This document shows, piece by piece, positions 28,760 to 37,874 of a stretch of DNA of 64,000 nucleotides. The notes under the pieces are model-generated. The model was not told the origin of the DNA and searched no databases. It saw nothing but the letters and a program-made list of their open reading frames with translations. Source of the DNA: CAIWHR01 sp963734575 (lineage in GTDB: Bacteria; Pseudomonadota; Gammaproteobacteria; Burkholderiales; Casimicrobiaceae); assembly GCA_963734575.1 (NCBI GenBank), contig CAVTHT010000004.1, positions 186,001 through 250,000 of the forward strand, given 5' to 3'. Made by a program: the position numbers and the translations under genes. Every line of letters starts with the position of its first letter. Position 1 is the stretch's first letter.

Positions 28760-30259
28760 TCAGATCTCGAAGCGGATGCCCTGGGCGAGGGGCAGGGCGT
28801 TGCCGTAGTTGATCGTGTTGGTGGCGCGCCGCATGTACGCCTTCCATGCGTCGGAGCCCGATTCGCGCCCGCCGCCCGTTTCCTTCTCGCCACCGAACGC
28901 GCCGCCGATCTCGGCGCCCGAGGGGCCGATGTTGACGTTGGCGATGCCGCAGTCGCTGCCCGCAGCGGAGAGGAAGATTTCCATCTCGCGCAAGTCGTTC
29001 GTGAACAGCGATGACGCAAGGCCCTGCGGCGCAGCATTGTTGAGCGCGATGGCTTCGTCCAAATCGCGGTAGGAGAGCACGTACAGGATCGGTGCGAACG
29101 TCTCGCGCAGCACCAGTTCCGTCTGCGCAGGGATCTCCACCAGCGCCGGTCGCACGTAGCAGCCGTCGTCGCAACCGGAAACGCGGACGCGGTCGCCGCC
29201 ATGGACGCGTGCGCCGTCGGTGCGCGCCTGCGCCAGCGCCGCCTGCATCGCATCGCCCGCGGCGGTGTCGATCAGTGGCCCGACCAGCGTGCCTTCCACA
29301 AGGGGATCACCCACGGGCAGCGTTGCATAGATGCCGACCAGTCGCTCCAGCAGCTTTTCGCGGATGGACTCGTGCACGATGAGCCGGCGCAGCGAGGTAC
29401 ACCGTTGCCCGGCGGTGCCGACCGCGGAAAAGACGATCGCGCGCAGGGCGAGTTCCAGGTTGCACGACGGCGCGACAATGAGGGCATTGTTGCCGCCGAG
29501 CTCGAGCAGTGTGCGCGTCAGACGCGCGGCGCTGGCCTGCGCAACCGCACGACCCATGCGCGTGCTGCCCGTGGCGGACACCAGCGCCACGCGCGTATCC
29601 GTCGCCATCGCGATGCCCTGCCGCGCTTCGCCGAGCACCACCTGCGAGAGCCCCGCCGGGACGTCGCTCATCCGGTCGATGGCCCGCTGCAACAGCGCCT
29701 GACAAGCGAGTGCGGTCAGCGGCGTCTTCTCCGACGGCTTCCAGACGATGGCATCGCCACATACCAGGGCGAGCGCCGCGTTCCACGACCACACCGCGGC
29801 GGGAAAGTTGAACGCGCTGATGATCGCCACGACACCGGCCGGATGCCACGTCTCCATCATGCGGTGGGAAGGGCGCTCCGACGCGATCGTGAGGCCGTAG
29901 AGCTGGCGCGAGAGTCCGACCGCGAAGTCGCAGATGTCGATCATCTCCTGCACTTCGCCGAGGCCTTCCTGCAGGATCTTGCCGGATTCGATCGTGACGA
30001 GCCTTCCAAGCGCGGCCTTGTGCCGGCGCAGTTCCTCGCCGAACAGCCGCACGAGCTCGCCGCGGCGCGGTGGCGGCGTCGTGCGCCACGCAAGGAACGC
30101 GCGGTGCGCCGCCGTCATCTTTTCCGCGATCGACGCCTCGTCGTCCGACCGCAGGTTTGCGAGCACGCTGCCGTCGATCGGCGTGCGAATCCTCAGGTCA
30201 TCGCCAGCGAAGGCCGAGACATCCAGCGAAAGCTCCTGCAGCAGGCGGTCGATGTCCAT
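28760..30259 (-). CDS. amaB: Alpha-aminoadipic semialdehyde dehydrogenase (ALDH7 family)
   Basis: NAD(P)+-dependent aldehyde dehydrogenase, closest to the ALDH7/AmaB/antiquitin type oxidising alpha-aminoadipate semialdehyde to aminoadipate in lysine breakdown. The 499 residues have Asn151 (AFNFPAAVW), the general base Glu253 (LELGGNNA), the nucleophile Cys287 (GTAGQRCTSLRRL), and the ALDH7-type end FGGEKETGGGRESGSDAWK. It lies 24 bases downstream of a saccharopine dehydrogenase-like gene on the same strand, so the two are probably an operon. That context supports the lysine assignment; another semialdehyde substrate is possible. Confidence 0.9.
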   Translation of the reverse strand: MDIDRLLQELSLDVSAFAGDDLRIRTPIDGSVLANLRSDDEASIAEKMTAAHRAFLAWRTTPPPRRGELVRLFGEELRRHKAALGRLVTIESGKILQEGLGEVQEMIDICDFAVGLSRQLYGLTIASERPSHRMMETWHPAGVVAIISAFNFPAAVWSWNAALALVCGDAIVWKPSEKTPLTALACQALLQRAIDRMSDVPAGLSQVVLGEARQGIAMATDTRVALVSATGSTRMGRAVAQASAARLTRTLLELGGNNALIVAPSCNLELALRAIVFSAVGTAGQRCTSLRRLIVHESIREKLLERLVGIYATLPVGDPLVEGTLVGPLIDTAAGDAMQAALAQARTDGARVHGGDRVRVSGCDDGCYVRPALVEIPAQTELVLRETFAPILYVLSYRDLDEAIALNNAAPQGLASSLFTNDLREMEIFLSAAGSDCGIANVNIGPSGAEIGGAFGGEKETGGGRESGSDAWKAYMRRATNTINYGNALPLAQGIRFEI

Positions 30260-30283
30260 GCGATCCGTTCGAGGGGTGGAAAC

Positions 30284-31358
30284 CTACTGATAGCGCCTGC
30301 CGAAACGATTGGCAAGGAAGTCGGGCAGGGCGGCATGCTCCTGGCGCACGAAGCCGTGCTGCGGCAGCCTGCCTTCGAGCAGCAGGTCCACCATCGCGCA
30401 CACGCCGGCAGCGGTCGTCACCTGAATGGCGGAAAGGTGCGTGCCGTTCACGTCCTGGCTGTAGATCTTCTTTGCATACGTTTCCTGCGTGAGCCGGCCG
30501 TCGCGCGTGCCGCTGACGGTGATGAAGATCAGCACCACATCCTGCTGCGTGATGGGGATCGCCGTCTCCAGCACGTCCTTCAGCACGGTGCGCCGCTGTC
30601 CCAGCCGCAGGTCGCGGATGAGCATCTTCACGATGTCGCGGTGACCCGGATAGCGCACGGTCTTGTAGCTCAGGTTCTCGACGCGGCCCAGGAGCGTATC
30701 GCACAGCGTGCCGAGGCCCCCGGACGTGTTGAACGCCTCGTACGTCACGCCGTCGAGCGAGAACGCCTCCACTTCCTCGAGCGCGAGCGTCTCGCGCCGA
30801 TCGCCGTCGATGATGGCCTCGCACAGGTTGCAGTACTCGTTGATCAGCCCATCGGTGCTCCACGTGAGGTTGTACTTCAGCGCATTGGTGGGATAGATCG
30901 GCAGGGCGCCGACGCGCATGTGGACGTCGCGCAGGCTGTCGAACTGCGCTGCGAGATGCTGCGCGACGATCGACACATAGCCGGGTGCGAGCCCGCATTG
31001 CGGCACGAACGCCGTCCGCGAGCCTTCCGCCAGGGCCTTCACGGCGCGTGTGCTGGCGACGTCCTCGGTGAGGTCGAAGTAGTGCACCCCGCACCGCCGC
31101 GCCGCGGTTGCGATCGATGGAGTGAGGTAGAACGGCGACGCCGAGACGACGACCTCCTGTCCGTCGAGGATCTCCTCGCAGCGCGCGCTCATCGCTGCAG
31201 TCGACCTGCACGGAACGCACGTTGCCGCGGGCGACCTGCGGCAGCCGCGCGGCCTCGCAGTCGCCCACCGTGATGTCGTAATCCCCCGTGGCATGAAGCA
31301 GGTTGATGATCGCGTCGCCGATCTTCCCGGCGCCGATCAGGGCGAGTCTGGTGGCCAT
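30284..31358 (-). CDS. Saccharopine dehydrogenase-like protein, frameshifted
   Basis: Rossmann-fold dehydrogenase of the saccharopine dehydrogenase family, likely releasing alpha-aminoadipate semialdehyde or lysine from saccharopine. The start ATG 31358 (MATRLALIGAGKIGDAIINLL) follows GGGGA. The frame breaks near 31176-31187 after VDCSDERA. Removing one base joins it to EEILDGQEVVVSASPFYLTPS and the remainder (HYFDLTEDVAST, FVPQCGLAPGYVSIVA) to 30284, giving about 357 residues. The gene is followed by an ALDH7 gene and divergent from an Lrp-type regulator, a lysine catabolic arrangement. The break is probably a sequence error. The exact saccharopine cleavage direction is uncertain. Confidence 0.82.
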
Positions 31359-31400
31359 CGGGTTCCCCTTTTGATTCCTAGGAGCGTAGCCGGGCCGGGT

Positions 31401-31417
31401 GCCGGATGACATCCGGC
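31401..31417. promoter_or_regulatory. Palindromic candidate operator between the lysine genes and lrp-type gene
   Basis: GCCGGAT-GAC-ATCCGGC is a perfect 7-3-7 inverted repeat, 43 bases before the saccharopine dehydrogenase-like start and 59 before the regulator start. A TAGAAT (31434-31439) could be the -10 of the regulator gene, placing its -35 on the palindrome. No T-run follows on either strand, so a terminator is unlikely. The binding protein is inferred, not shown. Confidence 0.45.
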
Positions 31418-31475
31418 AGACCGCCGGAAGCAGTAGAATCCCCGTCGTTTCGACGGCCCGAACGGACGTTTCGCC

Positions 31476-31898
31476 ATGAGCACCGATGATCATCAACTCC
31501 TCTCGCTCCTGAGCGCCAATGCGCGCGAGTCGACGGCTTCGATCGCGCGCAAGCTCGGCATCTCGCGCACGACCGTGCAGGAGCGGATCCGCCGCCTCGA
31601 GCGCAACGGCGTCATCGCCGGCTACACCGTGCGGCTCGCCGACAAGCAGGCCGCGAACGTCTCGGCGCAGGTGCTGCTGAACGTCCATCCGAAGCAATCG
31701 GAGAGGATCGTGCGCGAGCTCAAGGCGATGCCGCACTGCTCTGCATTGCACGCCGTGAGCGGCGTCTTCGATTACGTGGTGACGGTGGAAGCGCGCACGA
31801 CCGCGGAGCTCGATCGCTGCCTGGACGGCATCGGGCAGTTGCCGGGCATCGAGCGCACCCAGACACTCGTGGTGCTCTCGACCAAGTTCACACGGTAG
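31476..31898 (+). CDS. Lrp/AsnC-family transcriptional regulator
   Basis: A 140-residue feast/famine regulator. The N-terminal helix-turn-helix is ASIARKLGISRTTVQERIRRLE (about residues 21-43), and the C-terminal RAM ligand-binding domain includes ALHAVSGVFDYVVTVEA. It is transcribed divergently from the saccharopine dehydrogenase/ALDH7 pair, and a palindrome lies between. By context it probably responds to lysine or a lysine catabolite and controls that pair. It is not the global Lrp, which is longer and differs in the helix-turn-helix. Confidence 0.88.
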   Translation: MSTDDHQLLSLLSANARESTASIARKLGISRTTVQERIRRLERNGVIAGYTVRLADKQAANVSAQVLLNVHPKQSERIVRELKAMPHCSALHAVSGVFDYVVTVEARTTAELDRCLDGIGQLPGIERTQTLVVLSTKFTR

Positions 31899-31942
31899 GT
31901 GGCGGTGCCGCGCCGTGGCGGCCCGGTTCGATGGCTGTCGCC

Positions 31943-32608
31943 TCAGTGCGCCGGCGTGCGGCCCGGGACCGTGTAGAGGAACAGCACCGCGTCACCGCGT
32001 CCGGTCGTGTCGTTCTTCTCCGGCGCAGCGAAGGTCGAAACGCGCTCGATCGGCCAGCCCGGCAGCGGGAAATCGTGCGAGACGACGCGCGTTCCCGGCC
32101 GCAGCTCGGTCGCGAGCTTGTCGCCGACGCGGCGCATCACTGCGGGGAAGAGGTAGAGCGTGACCACCGTGGCATCGCCGACGTCGGTCGTGAAGAGGTC
32201 GCGCGTGTCGAAGTGCACGCGATCGGTGATACCCGCTTGCGCCGCCGACGCGTTGGCGTACGCGACAAGCTTCTCGCTGATGTCGACGCCGAAGCCGCCG
32301 CGGGCGCCGAATTCCGTCACCGCACGGATCACTAGCCGCCCGTCGCCCGAGCCGAGATCCACCACGTAATCCGCGGGGCCGACGCGGGCGAGCCGCAGCA
32401 TCTCGTCCGTGATCGCATACGGGGTCACCGCGTAGGGGGCGACGCGCCGCGCTTCGAGGTCCTCGGCGCTTGCCGTCATGCTGCCCGGGAGCGCCAGAGC
32501 GCCCGCGAACACGATGCGCGCAAGTGCCCGGGACCGCGAGGCCGTGTGGCGCGTGGCAAGTGCACGGCTGCAACGCGCCAACGCGAGCCACACGTCAGGC
32601 AGGAACAT
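31943..32608 (-). CDS. Class I SAM-dependent methyltransferase with putative export signal
   Basis: A 221-residue protein with a Rossmann methyltransferase core: motif I VVDLGSGDGRLVI, the acidic residue region GGFGVDISEKLVAYA, and DLFTTDVGDATVVTLYLFP. It is preceded by about 50 residues containing a hydrophobic stretch ending GSMTASAED that resembles a signal peptide. An exported methyltransferase would be odd because S-adenosylmethionine is cytoplasmic, so the segment may instead be a membrane anchor. The start ATG 32608 overlaps the end of nadE by 14 bases. The substrate is unknown. Confidence 0.75.
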   Translation of the reverse strand: MFLPDVWLALARCSRALATRHTASRSRALARIVFAGALALPGSMTASAEDLEARRVAPYAVTPYAITDEMLRLARVGPADYVVDLGSGDGRLVIRAVTEFGARGGFGVDISEKLVAYANASAAQAGITDRVHFDTRDLFTTDVGDATVVTLYLFPAVMRRVGDKLATELRPGTRVVSHDFPLPGWPIERVSTFAAPEKNDTTGRGDAVLFLYTVPGRTPAH

Positions 32609-34644
32609 GGCGCTCGAGCTCGTCGAGCCAGACCCTTGCGTTGCCGTCGGAAGGCGCGCGCCAGTCGCCCCGGGGTGAGAGATTGCCGCCGGAGACGACC
32701 TTGGGACCGTTGGGCATCGCCGAGCGCTTGAACTGGCTGATCTCGAAGAAGCGGTACAGGAAGACCGCCAGCCACTTCTTGATCTCGCCAAGTTCGTAGG
32801 CGTGGCGCGCGCTCTCCGGGAAATTCGGGGGCCAGGCGCCGCGGGCAACGTCGCGCCACGCGTGCCAGGCGAGGAACGCCACCTTCGATGGCCGCAGTCC
32901 GTAACGCGTGATGTAGAAGAGGTGGAAGTCCTGCAGCTCGTACGGCCCGACCTTCGATTGCGTGCTCTGGATGTCGCCGGTCGCATCGGCAGGGACGAGC
33001 TCGGGAGAGATCTCGGTTTCGAGGATCGACAGCAACGTCGCGCTTGCCGCATCGTCGAACTGCTTCGTGTGCACGACCCACCGGATGAGGTACTGGATCA
33101 GCGTCTTCGATACCGACCCGTTGACGTTGTAATGGCTCATATGGTCGCCGACACCATAGGTGCACCAGCCGAGCGCCAGCTCCGAGAGGTCGCCGGTGCC
33201 GAGCACGAAGGCGCGGCGCTGGTTCGCGAGCCGGAACAGGTAATCGGTGCGCAGCCCCGCCTGCACGTTCTCGAAGGTGACGTCGTACACGGGTTCGCCC
33301 TGCGCATACGGGTGCCCGATGTCCTGCAGCATGCGCAGCGCGGCTGGCTGGATGTCGATCTCTTCGCCCGTGACCCCCAGCGCGTTCATCAGTGCCCAGG
33401 CGTTGGACTTCGTTCCTTCGGAGGTCGCGAACCCCGGCATCGTGAACCCCAGGATGTTGCGGCGCGGGAGGTGCAGCGTGTCGAAGGCCTTCGCGGCGAC
33501 GATGAGCGCGTGCGTGGAGTCGAGGCCGCCCGATACGCCGATCACGATGCGCTCGCCATTGGTGACCTGCAGGCGCTTGATCAGTCCCTGCACCTGGATG
33601 TTGAAGGCCTCGTAGCAATCCTGGTCCAGACGCTCGGGGTCGTCGGGCACGAAGGGGAACCGATCCACGGAACGCTCCAGGCCCACATCGTCGAACGTCG
33701 GTTGATGCTCGAACACGACGCGCCGGAAGTGCTGCTCGGGGTGGCCCGAGACGGCGGCAGCGCTGTTGAACGTCAGGGTGCGCATGCGCTCGAGGCGCAG
33801 ACGCTCCACGTCGACGTCGGCAACAGCCATCTGGCCATCGGTCGGGAAGCGCGCGCTCTGCGAGCAGCAGCGCACCGAGCTCGTGGATGGTTGCCTGACC
33901 GTCCCACGCGAGGTCCGTCGTGCTCTCACCGGGGCCCGCGGCCGAATAGGCGTAGGCAGCGAGACAGCGAATGGACTGTGAACGGCACAGCAGCGCACGT
34001 TCCTCGGCCTTGCCGACCACGATGTTCGACGCGGAAAGATTGCAGAGGATCAGCGCACCGGCGAGCGCGCCGCGCGCGGACGGCGGCGTGGCGGCCCAGA
34101 AATCCTCGCAGATCTCGACGTGGAACACGAAGTCGCGCAAGTCGGCGGCGGCGAAGACGAGGTCGGTGCCGAACGGCGCCCGCTGCCCGGCGAGCGCGAC
34201 GTCGAGGCCGGCGATGCCGGCGCCCGGTGCGAACCAGCGGCTCTCGTAGTACTCGCGATAATTCGGAAGGAAAGACTTGGGCACCACGCCCAGGATCCGG
34301 CCGCGCGCGAACACCACGCCGCAGTTGTAGAGGCGGCCGTTGCGCCGTACGGGCGCGCCCACGATGAACACGGGAGCCAGCGCTTCGGACGCCGCGACCA
34401 GGCGGGCGAGCGCGGCTTCCACGCCATCCAGCAGCGCATCCTGCAACAGGAGATCGTCGATCGCGTAGGCGCTGATCCCGAGCTCCGGGAACAGCATGAG
34501 ATCGACGTGACGGGCCTCGCCTTCGTGCATGAGCGCGAGCGTCTCGTCGGCGTTGGTGGCGGGATCGCCGACGGCGATGCGAGGCGTGCAGGCGGCGACC
34601 CGCACGAAGCCCTGGCGATGGTGCGAAAAGAAGCGGTCGGTCAT
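32595..34644 (-). CDS. nadE: Glutamine-dependent NAD+ synthetase, frameshifted
   Basis: Final enzyme of NAD biosynthesis, amidating deamido-NAD with glutamine. It is the large two-domain type, about 682 residues once repaired. The N-terminal nitrilase-like glutaminase domain has LMLFPELGISAYAIDDLL, the catalytic Lys in VVPKSFLPNYREYYE, and the catalytic Cys in VEICEDFW. The C-terminal ATP-pyrophosphatase domain has IVIGVSGGLDSTHALI. The frame breaks at about 33849-33856 between GALLLAERA and FPTDGQMAVADVDVERLR. One extra base in a GC-alternating run explains it. ATG 34644 begins MTDRFFSHHRQGFVRVAAC, as in relatives. An essential function makes a true pseudogene unlikely. Confidence 0.9.
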
Positions 34645-34696
34645 GGCGTGTTTCGGGGGCGTCCCGGCGGACACCGTGGTGGCGACGTTGACTGCA

Positions 34697-34827
34697 TTAT
34701 GCCCGGTCACCGGCCATGCCTTCGAAGAACGCATCCCGGTTCTTCGGCTTGCCGCACAGATGGTGGATGCGCTCGGAGACATCGGGAGCGTGCCGTCGAT
34801 GTCGAAGACGACGATGTCTTCCTGCAT
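34697..34827 (-). pseudogene. Remnant of a HAD-superfamily phosphatase
   Basis: Only about 43 residues remain. MQEDIVVFDIDGTL carries HAD motif I (DIDGT), then after a one-base phase change near 34784-34787 comes DVSERIHHLCGKPKNRDAFF followed by EGMAGDRA and a stop. This matches the first exposed part of small HAD phosphatases (DIDGTLAD.S.R.HH); motifs II to IV are missing. It is wedged between iclR and nadE. Unlike the other breaks in the window, the gene is truncated as well as out of phase, so I call it a true remnant. Confidence 0.6.
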
Positions 34828-34896
34828 GTCGCGAAGGATGCGTCCGTGATACAGGCCGGCGCCGCGGGCGCCGCCGACTTGCGCGTGGCTCTCGAG

Positions 34897-35748
34897 CTAG
34901 TACGGATGGGGCCAGCGACCGCCGAGCCGGCGCGTGATCTCTTCCGCGGTGTGCGCGACGAGCGGACCGAGCTGCTTGATGCGCTCGTCGGGCAGACGCG
35001 TTGCCGGGCCGGCGAGGGAGATCGCGCACAGCGGTTCCGCATGCTCGTCGTAGATCGAAGCGGCGACGCAGCGCGTGCCAAGCAGGTGCTCCTCGTCGTC
35101 GAACGACCAGCCGCGCTGCCGGATGACGCGCAGCGCCGCCCACATCGTCTCCGGTGCGACGATGGTGCTTTCGGTGATGCGTGGCAACCCGCGGACCTTC
35201 AGGATGGCGTCGATCTGGTCGTTCGGCAGCGCAGCGAAGATCGCCTTGCCGACCCCGGAGGCGTGCAGGGGGGCGCGGCTGCCGAGCTTCACCAGGAGCC
35301 GCATGATCTCGCGACATTGCACCTGCGCGATGAACACGGCCTCGCTGCCGTCGAGCACGGCGAGGTTCGCGGTCTCGCCGGATTGCTCCATCAGCCGGCG
35401 CATGTAGGTGTGGCTTTGCGCGACGAAATCGCGGTTGCTGAGGAAGCTCGATCCCACTGCGAACGCCTGCAGGCCTACGTACCACAGCCCGAGGTCGCCG
35501 GCCTGGTACACGTAGCCCATCTTCTCGAGCGTCGACAGGAGCCGGTGCGTGGTGGAGGCGGGCAGCGTGACGCGGTGCGAAACTTCGGTGAGCGTGAGGC
35601 CACCTTCGGCGCGTCCGAGCGCCTCGAGGATCTGCAACCCCCGCGTGAGACTCTGGACCTGGCCGGGAACCGCGCCGGGCTTGGAGGGCGTTCGACCGCG
35701 TCGTGGCGGGGTGGTCGTGAAGCGATGGGGCATGATGCTGGTGGTCAT
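34897..35748 (-). CDS. IclR-family transcriptional regulator
   Basis: A 283-residue regulator with an N-terminal winged helix-turn-helix (SLTRGLQILEALGRAEGGLT to LPASTTHRLLSTLEKMGYV) and a C-terminal effector-binding domain (GETANLAVLDGSEAVFIAQV, HASGVGKAIFAALP, GTRCVAASIYDEHAEPLCAI). ATG 35748 overlaps the stop of the upstream metallo-hydrolase gene (ATGA), so the two are co-translated. An IclR gene usually controls adjacent catabolic genes; the effector is not deducible. Confidence 0.9.
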   Translation of the reverse strand: MTTSIMPHRFTTTPPRRGRTPSKPGAVPGQVQSLTRGLQILEALGRAEGGLTLTEVSHRVTLPASTTHRLLSTLEKMGYVYQAGDLGLWYVGLQAFAVGSSFLSNRDFVAQSHTYMRRLMEQSGETANLAVLDGSEAVFIAQVQCREIMRLLVKLGSRAPLHASGVGKAIFAALPNDQIDAILKVRGLPRITESTIVAPETMWAALRVIRQRGWSFDDEEHLLGTRCVAASIYDEHAEPLCAISLAGPATRLPDERIKQLGPLVAHTAEEITRRLGGRWPHPY

Positions 35749-36911
35749 GGCCGCTGCGTGGAGTTGGGTTGCGCCGAGGATACCGCGACCGGTGACGAAC
35801 GCGCTTGTCCGACGTCCGGGGATTCGGGACGCCGCGTCGTGATGCCGCGGGTTTCCCCGTGCTCGAACACCCAGAAGGCCGTACGGTTCACGTGTGCAGC
35901 GTCGAGCGCCCTGGCGAGTGCGCGCGGCGGCTCGTCCAGGGGCTCGTCCGAGAGTGCAAACGTTCCCCAATGCACCCCGAGTGATTGACGCGCCTGGAGG
36001 TCCTTGTGGATCTGCACCGCCTCCGCCGGATCGATATGTTGCGGCCCCATGAACCACCGTGGCTCGTACGCTCCGATGGGCAGGATCGCAAGATCGAACG
36101 GCGCGAACCGGCGCCCGATTTCGACGAAGTCGCGGGAGTAGCCGGTGTCACCGGAGAAGAAGACCCGCATGCCGCCGGACTCGAGCACGAAGCCTCCCCA
36201 CAGCGTCTCGTTACGGTCCCAAGGGGTGCGTGCGCTCCAGTGCTGCACGGGGACGAGGTGGATCTTCAACGCGCGGTCGTCGCGCGCGTCCCACCACGCC
36301 AGTTCAGTGACTGCGGTGATGCCACGGCGCCGGCACCATTCGCCGAGACCAAGCGGCACGTAGAACCGCGGCGGACCACCCGCCTGCTTCGCGAGTGCGC
36401 GGACCGACGCGTCGTCGAGGTGATCGTAGTGGTTGTGCGAAACGAGCACGACATCGATGTGCGGCAGCTCAGCGATGGCGATGGCCGGGGGCACCCAGCG
36501 CCGCGGTCCGATGAACGAGAACGGCGACGCGCGCTCGCTGAAGTGGGGATCGGTGAGAATATTGAGACCGCCGAGCTGCAGCAGGACTGTCGCGTGGCCG
36601 ATCCATGTGACGGTCGGTTGCGCTCTGTTCGTCGCAAGATATGCAAGGTCGGGGCGGCGCATCGGGAAGCGCCAGCCGCCCTCTGGCACGGCAGGCGTGC
36701 CCGATCTCCAGCGTTCCCACTGCCAGCGCCAGAAGCCACCCGGGACGACGTCTTGATAGTTGTTGTGGAAATGCTGCGATGCCGTGGCGGGCTGGCCGTG
36801 AACGTCGCTCGACGCGTGCGGCTCGAACGCGCACGCCGTCACGGCGAGCGTCAGTGCTGCGACTGCGCCCGCCAGGAGTAACTGGCGAAGCTTCGTGTGT
36901 AATCGCATCAT
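35745..36911 (-). CDS. Metallo-beta-lactamase-fold lipoprotein (NAPE-PLD/UlaG-like hydrolase)
   Basis: A 388-residue predicted lipoprotein. The N-terminal signal ends in the lipobox LAVTAC (Cys near residue 27). The metallo-hydrolase fold follows: TWIGHATVLLQLGGLNILTD, the metal-binding SHNHYDHLD, LVPVQHWSARTPWD, FFSGDTGYSRDF and a final GVHWGTF. The resemblance is to N-acyl-phosphatidylethanolamine phospholipase D-type hydrolases, so a lipid or phosphodiester substrate in the periplasm or outer membrane is plausible. It overlaps iclR by four bases. The 137 bases upstream to the divergent esterase hold no gene. Confidence 0.85.
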   Translation of the reverse strand: MMRLHTKLRQLLLAGAVAALTLAVTACAFEPHASSDVHGQPATASQHFHNNYQDVVPGGFWRWQWERWRSGTPAVPEGGWRFPMRRPDLAYLATNRAQPTVTWIGHATVLLQLGGLNILTDPHFSERASPFSFIGPRRWVPPAIAIAELPHIDVVLVSHNHYDHLDDASVRALAKQAGGPPRFYVPLGLGEWCRRRGITAVTELAWWDARDDRALKIHLVPVQHWSARTPWDRNETLWGGFVLESGGMRVFFSGDTGYSRDFVEIGRRFAPFDLAILPIGAYEPRWFMGPQHIDPAEAVQIHKDLQARQSLGVHWGTFALSDEPLDEPPRALARALDAAHVNRTAFWVFEHGETRGITTRRPESPDVGQARSSPVAVSSAQPNSTQRP

Positions 36912-37048
36912 CAGAAGGGGAAATCAGATTGCGCAGCACTTGGCGCGCCTTCACTGCAACCCGTAGACGCGCGGCAGGTTGAACTCAGCGTCGCGCATCG
37001 CGACTAACCAACCCACGCCCAACGCGCCACCAATTGATTGATCATCTC

Positions 37049-37736
37049 ATGTCGACCGAACGACTCCCCTGCATCGAGCTCGAAACCGCAGCGCGCCCTG
37101 ACGCCACCATCATCGTGCTGCATGGATTGGGGGCAGATGGAAACGACTTCGTACCGGTGGTCGACGCGTTCGAACTACCCGATGACCTTGCGGTGCGCTT
37201 CGTGTTCCCGCACGCGCCGGTGCGTCGAGTCACGGTCAATGGCGGCTACCCGATGCGGGCCTGGTACGACATCGCCGATGCGGATCTCGATCGCCGCGCC
37301 GATCTCGCCGGCGTCAAGGAATCGCAGGCGCAGATCGATGCGCTCCTGCGGCATGAAGAGGAGCGGGGCATCGTCCCGGGGCGCATCGTGCTGGCCGGCT
37401 TTTCGCAAGGCGGAGCAGTAGCCCTCTATGCGGGGTTGCGCTACCCCTCGCGTTTGGCTGGAATCGTCGGGCTGTCGACGTACCTCATCGCCGGCGAGCG
37501 TCTGGAGGCGGAGCGGAGTCCGGCCAACCGCGACGTCCCGATCTTCATGGCCCACGGGACACAGGATCCCGTCGTCCGCTTCGCAGTGGGGCGAGGCATC
37601 GCGGGAGCGGCTGGAGCGGGCGGGCTACCCGGTGCAGTGGCGAACGTACGAGATGGGACATACGGTCGCGCGGGAAGAGATTTCGGAACTGTCCAACTTT
37701 GTGGTCAACGTGCTTCAAAGTCCGAGGGGGCATTAA
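37049..37736 (+). CDS. Carboxylesterase/phospholipase family hydrolase, frameshifted
   Basis: Small alpha/beta hydrolase of the carboxylesterase/lysophospholipase (PF02230) type, about 228 residues. The Ser nucleophile is in LAGFSQGGAVALYAGLRYP, with HGLGADGNDF for the oxyanion region, MAHGTQDPVV for the catalytic Asp, and EMGHTVAREE for the catalytic His. The frame breaks in a GGGG run at 37588-37591; removing one G gives FAVGEASRERLERAGYPVQW and restores the His-bearing end to 37736. Hence the gene is probably intact in the organism. It directly precedes rpfC with a 138-base gap but is richer in GC than rpfC. Confidence 0.85.
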
Positions 37737-37874
37737 ATGCGCCGCTCGGTCAAGTTGTGACGTTCCGCGCTCTCTCGACGTCCTTTTTGGCAGGCGCTCC
37801 CGTCGCTTGGGCCCTTTTGGCGCCCGGCACAGGTCTTGCTTTTGCTGAACGCCCACCTTCCGGAGGTTAGTGCT

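Noticed and set aside
37736..37874. Additional small gene between the esterase and rpfC
   Set aside because: The esterase frame reads through only because of the frameshift, and the residues have no family match; the region more likely holds the rpfC promoter.
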